Below are positions 55,335-64,000 of a stretch of DNA of 64,000 bases, piece by piece (positions within the stretch are counted from its first letter, which is position 1; each line of letters opens with the position of its first letter). The notes under the pieces were generated by a model. That model searched no databases. It was given only the letters and a program-made list of their open reading frames with translations, and was not told the origin of the DNA. The position numbers were made by a program, and so were the translations under genes. Source of the stretch: Gordius sp. MW1 (taxonomy: Eukaryota; Nematomorpha; Gordioida; Gordea; Gordiidae); the NCBI GenBank assembly GCA_964036665.1, contig OZ038527.1, positions 2,666,001 through 2,730,000 on the forward strand, given 5' to 3'.

Positions 55335-57039
55335 CAAATATTGACTTTGTTATTCCATCCCGTTATCTAACCTATAATTCTGATAGAGAATTTTGCGCTG
55401 ATTAATAATGTGTTTTTAGTTTTTTCCCAAAACCTCCCGTTTTTTAGATAAACGAGGTTGTAGTTACGAAAAATGCCTATTTTACCCCTTTTTGAGGCTC
55501 CATAGGCACGAAATTTTTAATTCATATCAAAAAAATCAATTTATTCCTGTATATTTGAGTTTCATCTATACGTCCATTATTTTATTTTTATATATCACCC
55601 GTATATTTAAATTTATTTGCGTTTACGTAAACCCCTTCCCCTTATCAAAATTCGCCCCGCTATGTCTGGAAAAAGGAGTACATTAGATTTCATACTACAC
55701 ACGCGCTGTTTACTAAGGCCATTGTTACACGATCCAAATTCTTGTACTGTATAAGAGATCTGACATTCCATTTTCTTATTCGATCCAAAAAATAACGAAG
55801 CGCCGATTCCTGTTTTTCGCAATCGGATAAACACGAATCGTAAGAAATAAACAAAATTTCTTACTCACGTTTTCATATTGTAATTTCGATCTCGTGTATC
55901 CAATCCATTTTTTTATTCTTTCAAGAATTTCTCTTTGGAATCAATTAATTGAAGCTAAGGGAATTTAGGAACTGACTATGGCATTTGTTTAATTTTTTAT
56001 ATATTGGACATATTTAGGTAATTTTTGTATGTTTAATAATTCATGAAAATATTTTTTGAAAACAACATCATAAAATCAAAATGAAGCTAGAACGTTCATA
56101 GAGAAATCAAGACAAATTTAAATTATATGTAAATATCTTATAAAATTCTTTATATCTAAAAACAAATTATGCCAAAATAAATTATAATATACCATTCACA
56201 GTTGTGTTCATAACACTTTAAAAACTGTTTTCCACATAAGATCTTTTCTAAGTGTCTTTAGGACTTATGATATCTAAATTCATGTAAAACTTATTTTTAG
56301 GTGATGGGCCTTGCCATATCCATGGCAAAGTTTTTCTCACATTAGTACATTGTTAAGGTCTAAAAGACAATGTTGTATTATGACAATAAGACAATAACTC
56401 ACTTGTAAATTCACTAATTGACACATTATTATTACTTATTTAAAACAATTTAAGTTAAAATAAAATTAAAATACTTTATCTAATGTTTTCATTAAGTGAA
56501 ATAGGAATTTGTTGTACTTCAATTTCTAAGTTTGACCTTAAAATTCCTGACAAGGTTTACAAATGTTTGTTAGATTATTACCCTTATATTTTACAAATCT
56601 TGCATTCCCACAAGATCAATCAAAGACATAAGATGATCTGCCAAAGTGCTTAATTTCTATTATTGATGTTGACTGACATAGTTGCTAGCTGTTCTCCCAA
56701 TTTAATTTTATTATATTTTACATTTGGGTCTAAGGTATTTCTTTTGATATTCTCTGTTATAATGGAACAAGTGTAATTTATTTTTAAAGTTTTTTGAACT
56801 TCATGTTTGTGCCACCTTGTAGAACATAATAAAACTTCTTAAAGGCTTAACCCTTGCATCTGCCTTAAAGCAAAAATATCCTGGGAGGGAAGCAACACCA
56901 ATGTATTAGTTTGTATATAATCATTGTATATTTTAGATGAAGACTATTTTCATCATCTTCCTAAGCAAAGAAAATTAGATATTGAGGAAACAGGAATGTG
57001 GTATATATCAATTACATTGATGCCAATGTCCTTAAGCTT

Positions 57040-57358
57040 TAGAACATTTTTAAGAGATCTCTATAATATAAAGATTTAGCAGTCTAATAAAAAGCATGAA
57101 GATTCAAGTGAATTGCTTTCCCTCATCAATATCTTGGATGTTAACGGGAATTATGTAGACGTACATATTATGAATGTGTTCTCTGGCTTGTTCTCCCAAA
57201 CACAAGAACAGCACCAAAAATATTCTAAATATCCTGAAGTATTATTCATTAATGCTACTTATACATTAAAGTCCTATCATTTCCCTTTATTCTTATTAAT
57301 GATTATGGACAATCATGGTCTTATTAATATTATTGCCTGTTTTTATATTAAAATCTGA
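57040..57358 (+). pseudogene. MULE-type transposase remnant
   Basis: ELLSLINILDVNGNYVDVHI then SKYPEVLFINATYTLKSYHF and PLFLLMIMDNHG, matching the start of the MULE catalytic domain (P-x-V-L-x-x-D-x-T-Y-K-x-N). The expected catalytic Asp is Asn here (INATY), and the rest of the DDE domain is absent. It was probably once the mobilising gene of the element that encloses it. Confidence 0.7.
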
Positions 57359-57735
57359 AAACTAAGAGGCCCACTATCTAAAAACTCTAATTTTGCATTT
57401 AGATAGTTATTAAGAAAATATCTTATGTGGAAAATAATGTTATGAACAGAATTGTGAATGGTATATTATAATTTATTTAGGCATAATTAGTTTTTATATA
57501 TAAAGTATTATATAAGATATTTATATATTGTTATGATTGTACTATTTATGTTTATAACATCGAATTGTAAAACATAGTTCGCTTTGTATCAACAACCACA
57601 CGTGACATAATTTGAATAATAAACTTAGTTCTGAAAAAAAAAAATTGCGTGTTTGAGATCAATTACCCTACAGGACTTCACAAGGACAGCACGCTAAAGA
57701 AGTAAGATCAGGGTTGGGGAATAAATAAAACTACA

Positions 57736-58550
57736 TTGACCGATTTGATACCGTATTTTAATAAGAAGAGTGAACTATGCTCCGATAAAGGTATTATACA
57801 ATGGAACGGACGAATAATAATACCTAATATTCTGCGTAACCCAGTATTGAATATTTTACATAGAGGGCACCCCGGAATAAATGCTATGAAATCTATTAGT
57901 AGATATTACGTTTATTGGCCGAGTTTGGACGAGGATATTAAGAAATTTATCAATAGTTGCCAAAGAAATCGCGTTAATATGCCGGAAGTTCCGTTATATT
58001 CTTGGAACGTTACAAACACACCATGGGAAAGACTGCATATAGACCTAGCAGGTCCAATGGACTCATACTTGTGGTTGGTTGGAATTGATTCTTACTCAAA
58101 ATGGATTGAAGTGGAACTCCTTAATTCGTATTCAAAAATTGTGATAAAGAAACTAAAAGGTTGGTTTGCTCGATTCGGTATTCCGCGCCAAATAGTAAGT
58201 GATAACGGACCCCAATTTACATCCGACGAATTTGAAAAATTTTGTAAGGAGTATAATATAGTACATGTTTTGACAACCCCGTATCATCCCAAAACCGATG
58301 GATGTGCTGAAAGATGCATTATAACATTAAAAAGCCGTTACTTGGCAACCAGAGAAGACATCAAGGATCTTGAGGATTGTATGAATGAAATTCTATCTAC
58401 ATACCGATTGTCCGAACATAGTGCAACAGGGTCGCCATCGAAGATGCTATTTGGTCGAAGGAACCGGACCATGCTAGATTGGTCTAGACCGAATCCTCAA
58501 ACTAATTTAGAACGTCAGATTGATAAACAAACAGGAGGGCTCATTCACGC
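57736..58550 (+). pseudogene. Gypsy integrase
   Basis: The zinc-binding region HRGHPGINAMKSISRYYVYW ... FINSCQRN keeps His-His and the first Cys but has Asn where the second Cys is expected. The core shows HIDLAGP, VSDNGPQFTSDEF and YHPKTDGCAERC, which hold the D, D, E catalytic residues. About 270 codons, then a single-base frameshift near 58540 leads into the next frame. Confidence 0.9.
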
Positions 58551-59033
58551 AATTTCAAAACTCGTGATCCTGTTAGGGTGAAAAATGAATTAACGTTTGG
58601 GTGGCGAAAAGGTAAAGTATTAGCTAGGAAAGACTTGTTGTCGTACGATATAGAAATTAATAATAAATTCTTACGGAAGCATGCGGACCAATTAAGGAGG
58701 AGGGAAGAAGAAGTCAAAGATCAACAGGCACTAAGTTCAGCGGCATCGATACCAGTGGAGGAATTTCCAGAAGAGGTGGAGGAAACGCATGATCAACAAA
58801 TGTCGAGATCAGCCTCACTGGTATTTGAACAGTCAGTACAAGAGGAATTAATGCCAGCTGAAATGGATACACCGGAGAGCGAAAATGTGGAAGTTGAACA
58901 GTCCGTACAAGAGGAATTAATGCCAGCTGAAATGGATAGACCGGAGAACGAAAATGTTTTTCTAAGAAGGAAGGATAGAATCAAGAAACCGCCACGTAGA
59001 TTGATTGAAGGATGTGAGGATGTAAATAATTAA
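58551..59033 (+). pseudogene. Gypsy Pol C-terminal tail with an acidic tandem repeat
   Basis: DPVRVKNELTFGWRKGKVLA is the post-core GPY/F-like part, followed by RKHADQLRRREEE and a Glu-rich tail. EQSVQEELMPAEMD occurs twice in tandem, 24 codons apart, and the tail ends RRKDRIKKPPRRLI. The ORF is intact from 58578 to TAA at 59031-59033. Confidence 0.8.
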
Positions 59034-59044
59034 GCGGGGAGAGA

Positions 59045-59172
59045 TGTTATGATTGTACTATTTATGTTTGTAACATGTAAAACATAGTTCGTTTTGTATC
59101 AACCACCACACGTGACATAATTCGAATAATAAACTTAGTTCTAAAACACATTCTGAAATTACGGTCGTTTCA
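59045..59172 (+). repeat. 3' LTR of the Gypsy derivative
   Basis: 128 bp, TGTTATG...TTTCA, with AATAATAAAC as a possible polyadenylation signal. The 5' copy (57529 to about 57635) matches up to TTAGTTCT and then diverges into an A-run, so its right edge has been altered. Confidence 0.85.
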
Positions 59173-59183
59173 TATATAATTTA

Positions 59184-59989
59184 CTAGCTGACCCGGCAAA
59201 CGTTGTTTTGCTATATACATTATTGCTCTGTTATCGGGATTTAAAAAAATTTACCTTGATTAAAGGCCTTTATACGTTATTTTCATATTTGATAATTAGA
59301 AATATTTTCAATTATATTAATTGGGTATTGTAAAACTTATTAATTTTAACGCTAATCAAATAAGTGTAGAGAATTTTATTCTAGAAACTTTTAAACTTGT
59401 AGCTTTTACGTTCTCGAAGCCTTGTTAGGTTTAGACGCGATAGTGTACCAGGGAAAGCTAAGATCGATGTATCATAGTATGTAACTTTAACTGAAAATTG
59501 AAAATGAAGTTTGAACATATAAAAAACTGACGTTAGAAATCTTTTTAAAAAATATATATACAATCTCATAATTACCTTTTAAGCCATGGAAAAAAGAATT
59601 AAAATTATCCAAGAATGAAAGAAATTTTATTTATTTCAGGTTTAATTGATAAATTTTATGTTGTCACCGTTAACCGTTCTCGAAAACTAATGGACCGATT
59701 TGGCTCGAACAAATCTTAAAACATGCTCCGGAGTGTCAGGAATAAACTGTGAAATTTTGAGCCAAATTGATCTGGTAGTTTTTACAAAAGTTGAGAATCA
59801 GGCACTAAACCGTTCTCGAAAACTACTGGACTGATTTGGCTCGAACAAATCTTAAAACATGCTCCGGAGTTTGGGTAATAAACTGTGAAATTTTGAGCCA
59901 AATCGGTCCGGTAGTTCTCCAAAATTGGTGGCGGCATATATATATATATATATATACATACATACATAGTTTCATTTTTATATATAAGA
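59184..59989 (-). mobile_element. Canonical Helitron, second copy, 806 bp
   Basis: Minus strand starts TCTTATATATAAAAATGAAA and ends with hairpin GGCAAAACAACGTTTGCC, GGGTCAG and CTAG. Sits between A (59183) and T (59990). The mirrored left arm of the MULE-like element carries the same flanking sequence uninterrupted near 56105-56120. Internal CGGTAGTTTT-type repeats occur twice (59670-59780, 59805-59925). Confidence 0.88.
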
Positions 59990-60414
59990 TATTTGTCTTG
60001 ATTTCTCTATGAACGTTTATGGAATAGTAGTATTTGAATTTGTTTCAAGCTTCATTTTGATTCTATGATGTTGTTTTCAAAAAGTATCTTCATGAATTAT
60101 TAAACATACAAAAATTACCTAAATATATCCAATATATAAAAAATTAAACAAAAACCATAGTCAGTTCCTATTTTTCCTTAGCTTCCATTAATTGATTCCA
60201 AAGAGATATTCTTCAAAGAATAAAAAAATGGATTGGATACACGAGACCGAAATTACAATATGAAAACGTGAGTAAGAAATTTTGTTTATTTCTTAAGATT
60301 CGTGTTGCGAAAACACGAATCGGCGCTTCGTTATTTTTTGGATCGAATAAGAAAATGGAATGTCAGATCGCTTATACAGGACAAGAATTTGGACCGTGTA
60401 ACAATGGCCGTTTA

Positions 60415-60538
60415 ACACATCTCTCTCTCCCTTTCTCCATCCCTTCCCTTCCCGCCCCCATATCTATCCAAGCACACATGAAGGGAGCGGGATTGGAGGA
60501 GAAAGAGAGGAGATTAGGTGAAGGGAGAGTGATATGTG
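60415..60538. mobile_element. Tiny palindromic MITE, about 124 bp
   Basis: Present in the right MULE arm and absent from the mirrored left arm. CACATCTCTCTCTCCCTT at the left pairs with AAGGGAGAGTGATATGTG at the right. TTA on both sides suggests a 3-bp duplication. Confidence 0.75.
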
Positions 60539-60905
60539 TTAGTAAACATCGCGTACGCAGTATGAATTCTAATGTACTCCTTTTTCCAGACATAGCGGGG
60601 CGAATTTTGATAAGGGGAAGGGGTTGACGTAAACGCAAATAAATTTAAATATAAGGGTGATATATAAAAATAAAATAATGGACGTATAGATGAAACTTTA
60701 ACCTTCGGGAATAAATTGATATTTTTTGATATAAATTAAAAATTTCGTGGCTATTGAGCCTCAAAAAAGGGTAAAATGGGCATTTGCACCTTCAACCTCG
60801 TTTATCTTAAAACGGGAGGTTTGGAAAAAAACTAAAAACACATTATTAATCAACGCAAAATTCTCTATCATAATTTAGAGAGCGGGATGTTTTTTTGTAG
60901 ACCTG

Positions 60906-61560
60906 CGTAATTATTCATCACATTATTTTTGAAGGGCCAGAATTCTAAATAAAATACCAAACCTTACATTAAATTTTTAACTAAACTTTTACCTGCTAAT
61001 AAATAATATTAAATCTAAAATTTTTGTACATATATTTTTTAATTTTTTTGCTCAAAGTTTTTGCAGATATAAATGCAAATTTAAACTAAAATAATAAATT
61101 TGAATTTTATCTTAATAACCTTCATATTGTATTATAGTTAGTTTATCAAATGGCTTAATGATCAAAATTTAAATTAAGAGGTTGGGCGAAAATTATATAA
61201 TATTCTCAGTTGGTAAAATCTGTTTTGCACATATAATTAAAGGACTATTTTTACAAAATATTTAAGAGGAGATAATAAATTAATCATTAAATACTAATTT
61301 AAATGGCGGAAATAATTACAATATTACATTTTATTACCTGCAAATAAATAATATATAATCTTCTTTAAACCAAAATTTTGAATTCAGTTTTTTTTTAATT
61401 TTTGTTTTTAAATTTTGCAGATAAACAATGTACTAAAATATATTTTATATAATATTCGTAATTTACTGATAGGATGGATTATCTGTTCGAAATTTAAATT
61501 TGATCGGCGAAGGAAAATTAAATTTAAAGTGATGAACACAACAAGACGTGTATTTTAGTA
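60906..61560. other. AT-rich DNA, no gene seen
   Basis: Only A/T tracts. Confidence 0.55.
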
Positions 61561-61589
61561 TTTAATTTCAAAAAATTTAAATTATAAAA

Positions 61590-61885
61590 AGTGTTAAACA
61601 GTTACTAAAATATTGTAACTTACTACAATTACAGTTACCCTGAAGTAAAAGTAACTGGTTACAGTTACTTTACTGAAGAAAAGTAACTAGTTCCAGGAAC
61701 TAGTTAAACCTTTTCCTAATACCGATATACCAGATAACTTATAAGATTGGCTTAGGATACTTTTTTAAATGAATTTTCAATGTAAACAGGTATAAATTTA
61801 CATTTCAAAAAAGTCGGGCGAACTCGGGTAGGGCCCGAATATATATAGTGTCGGTCGGCCGGGTCAATAATTTTGCAGGGCTCTA
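61590..61885. repeat. hAT-type end fragments
   Basis: GTAACTGGTTACAGTTACTT and GTAACTAGTTCC arrays at 61595-61705 resemble those at 54586. GGGCCCGA...GCAGGGCTCTA ending 61885 looks like a hAT right end (TAGAGCCCTGC). No partner ends found. Confidence 0.45.
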
Positions 61886-64000
61886 ATTGCCAGGCTTTGC
61901 TTTTATTTTGCCTAAATTGCCCATGTCTTTGTTCCACCATTACGGGCACAATGTATGGTTCTATGACGGATCAAGACTCAAGAAGACTAACTCGGCTAAT
62001 AAGAATTTTTAATTATTTTTAAAAAAATTAAACACTTTAAAAATAAAGAGTGGAGAGGGAAATTATGAGTTAAGACCCTCCATTGAGCACATTAGGTTAT
62101 ATATAATATATAATGTCACCAATTAAAATTATCGGAGGCAAACATTTATAATCAAAATAACCTTATATAACATTTAGGTCTTAACACAAACATTACAGAA
62201 AATTATTTAATTGATTGTTAACGGCTAAGAATAAAAAGATTTTGACGAATTTGAAACGTTAGCATTTTGTTATATTTTAAAGCGTCATTTTGACATTCAT
62301 ACGAATATTGTTAGAAATGGAACCAGACATGTAATTTTTAATTTCATTTTTATATAGATTCATCTAGGCCGCCAATGCATGTTATGCAATACATTTCTAA
62401 TGTCATTCGTGAAAATTATGAAATAAAGTAACTATAATTAAAAAACTTTTTATTAATGAACTAAAATTTTATTATTGTTTTAGGTATGGTGAGAACTTGT
62501 TAATTCTCTATAATGAAGGGAATTATAGGGAATTTATTGAATTAACCTTTCTTTCATGCAGGTTATTTGTGTTAAAGTTGTTCTCATCTTAAATAGTTTA
62601 AATTATTAATCTTTTACATAATTTAGAAATAAATTTTACTTCTTACTTTTATGCTTTAATATTTTTAGTACTTATCGGAACCTGCTTGAGAAGTATATGC
62701 CTCCCTGGTTAATTCGCAAACTTTACATCAAATATAGTGGTATTATTATTAAACATATATACATTTTGTAATTAATTTGCTGCCATTTATAGAAATATTA
62801 ATTTTAAAACCTCCAGAAATAAGCATAGCAAATAGGATCCAGCTTATTTAATAGAACTTCTTCAAAGTTTTATTAAATCATGTGATCCTCCCTAATCAAC
62901 CTTCCCCTCCCCCTTCCTCATCTCAAATCCTGGCTGGCTCATGAGCAAATCGTATGCTAAAATTTTTAACTTTTTATTACAATGATAAATAGGTAAATGC
63001 CTAAAATAGTATGCTTACAATATATATAACATATTGTGCATCACAAGCTTATGCCTTAATTAGTTGTGCTGAAATTTAACACAGGTTTAGGTAAGTTTGC
63101 ATGGTTACTTGTTATTAAAATTAAACTTTGTGCACAAAAGGTAAGGGGGGTGTGTATTAAAATCCAATATCTTTAGCTGTTAGAATTTAATTTGCCATAA
63201 ATTTTTTAATGTATAAAAAACACTTGTTCAAAAATTATCAAAAAATATACTCTAATTAGTGAAGTTTACCTTTTCCATATGTCCTGAGTTTTCTTCCACA
63301 TCACCAATCCCTTTAAGGAGTTCTTAATAAGTATTCTATCAATCTAAAGAAAGTGATGATTGGGAAAATAAACTTTGTTGGGTAATTTTTATTTAAATTT
63401 GACATAATTACATAAAGCCTTTGTTTGCGGTAGCTTTGATGCTTGCATATTTTAATCAAAATAGAATTATGGCTTTGATTTCATTTTATTAACCATTTTT
63501 ATGGTGAAAGCAGTAATTTGAGGGGTTGAATTATCAATAGAAATTTCGAGACCTCTCCTGATCAACAAAGTTTACTTCAATATTTATTGTTATTTTAAAC
63601 ATGATTATAAAAACTATTTAAGAGTTTTTTAATATCCAAAATTTAAGGGTAAAAGCTACTAATTTATGGTGTATATAATTGTTTCTTTCATCTAAACAAG
63701 TTATTTATATTACCTTATACATGTCAATTAATTTTGTTCCCATTTATTTAAAAATATGTTGTATCAAACCCTAGGTATTTGACAGTGAAAGCCATTTACC
63801 AATAATTTTCTCTTCATTAAATTAGAAATAAACTGTAGAATGAATTTGTGATATGTTTATAGGTATTGTTGGAAGATTTAATTATTTTATAATAAATTTA
63901 ATTATGACTTTTTACCATATTTCTAATATATTTACTTTCTAATCACTCTAAGATTAAATTTATATCATAAGTTTGTCATTGATACATTTTTCAAAAACCT
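61886..64000. other. AT-rich DNA, no gene or repeat recognised
   Basis: No open frame with a recognised motif. A GC-richer spot at 62885-62940 (CCTTCCCCTCCCCCTTCC ... CCTGGCTGGCTCA) may be an eroded end of a TGGGCGTAGCC MITE. Confidence 0.5.

Larger units (their letters stand above)
57529..59172 (+). mobile_element. Gypsy deletion derivative with short LTRs
   Basis: TGTTATGATTGTACTATTTA opens both LTRs (57529 and 59045). The 3' LTR is 128 bp and ends in GTTTCA. 5-bp target duplication TATAT at 57524-57528 and 59173-59177. A purine tract AGCGGGGAGAGA sits just before the 3' LTR. Gag, protease, RT and RNase H are missing; only integrase and the C-terminal tail remain. Inserted in the right arm of the MULE-like element. 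Confidence 0.9.
55327..60905 (+). mobile_element. MULE-like transposon with inverted arms of about 0.9 kb, containing nested elements
   Basis: The left arm (about 55327-56250) is mirrored by the right arm, which after removal of three insertions runs about 57410-60905. The pairing includes TCCACATAAGAT/ATCTTATGTGGA, TGATTTCTCTATGAACG, ACGAATCGGCGCTTCGTTAT-like sequence, CGCTATGTCTGG and GAGAATTTTGCG. Outer ends are CAGCTCTACAAA and complement of TTTGTAGACCTG. No clean 9-bp duplication was found. Between the arms lies a MULE-type transposase relic. Confidence 0.78.

Noticed and set aside
61752-61949. Minus-strand ORF beginning MPVMVEQRHGQF
   Set aside because: It crosses a hAT-like end with GGGCCC repeats and matches no family I recognise.

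Overview
The window is AT-rich eukaryotic DNA from an invertebrate animal. The evidence is spliced genes (a serpin and an EGF-repeat gene) set among metazoan transposons: BEL/Pao, Gypsy, Penelope, LINE, hAT, MULE-like, canonical Helitron and Helentron/DINE-1-like repeats. An arthropod is the likeliest source, but the sequence does not settle the group. There are no bacterial operons, CRISPR arrays or rRNA genes.

Two host genes are supported. A serpin enters from the left edge and ends at 1218 on the plus strand; three exons are visible, with an inhibitory-type reactive loop. A multi-exon EGF-like repeat gene lies on the minus strand. Seven exons are placed between 25694 and 10852, and six of them are phase-1 units of exactly 84 or 96 bp. 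One of its introns has grown past 10 kb by nested transposition.

Layout. 1-1271: serpin. 2.7-5.4 kb: a MITE-like relic and a decayed Penelope element (RT and GIY-YIG) split by a hAT with a perfect 8-bp target duplication. 6.9-7.8 kb: a long inverted-repeat foldback element. 7.9-10.6 kb: a BEL/Pao element whose middle is replaced by an SR-rich, RRM-containing host-type coding segment. 10.9-25.7 kb: the EGF gene; its large intron holds a 9.5-kb hAT nest (12657-22130) made of three tandem-repeat Helentron-like copies and a Helitron, and another intron holds a LINE relic. 26-29 kb: short MITEs. 29.4-33.5 kb: a decayed Gypsy element interrupted in RNase H by a full Helentron-like copy. 34-54 kb: a graveyard dominated by the same Helentron-like family, a second hAT family with GGCCCG subterminal repeats, and LINE relics. 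55.3-60.9 kb: a MULE-like element with arms of about 0.9 kb, carrying a Gypsy deletion derivative, a Helitron and a tiny MITE in its right arm. 61-64 kb: no genes seen.

The most informative material is structural. Several insertions can be dated relative to each other because paralogous empty sites lie in the same window. The most abundant repeat has DINE-1/HINE-type architecture: an inverted subterminal motif, a core of roughly 130-bp tandem units each with a CCAATGG/CCATTGG hairpin, a GC-rich 3' hairpin, and T-flanked insertion without target duplication.
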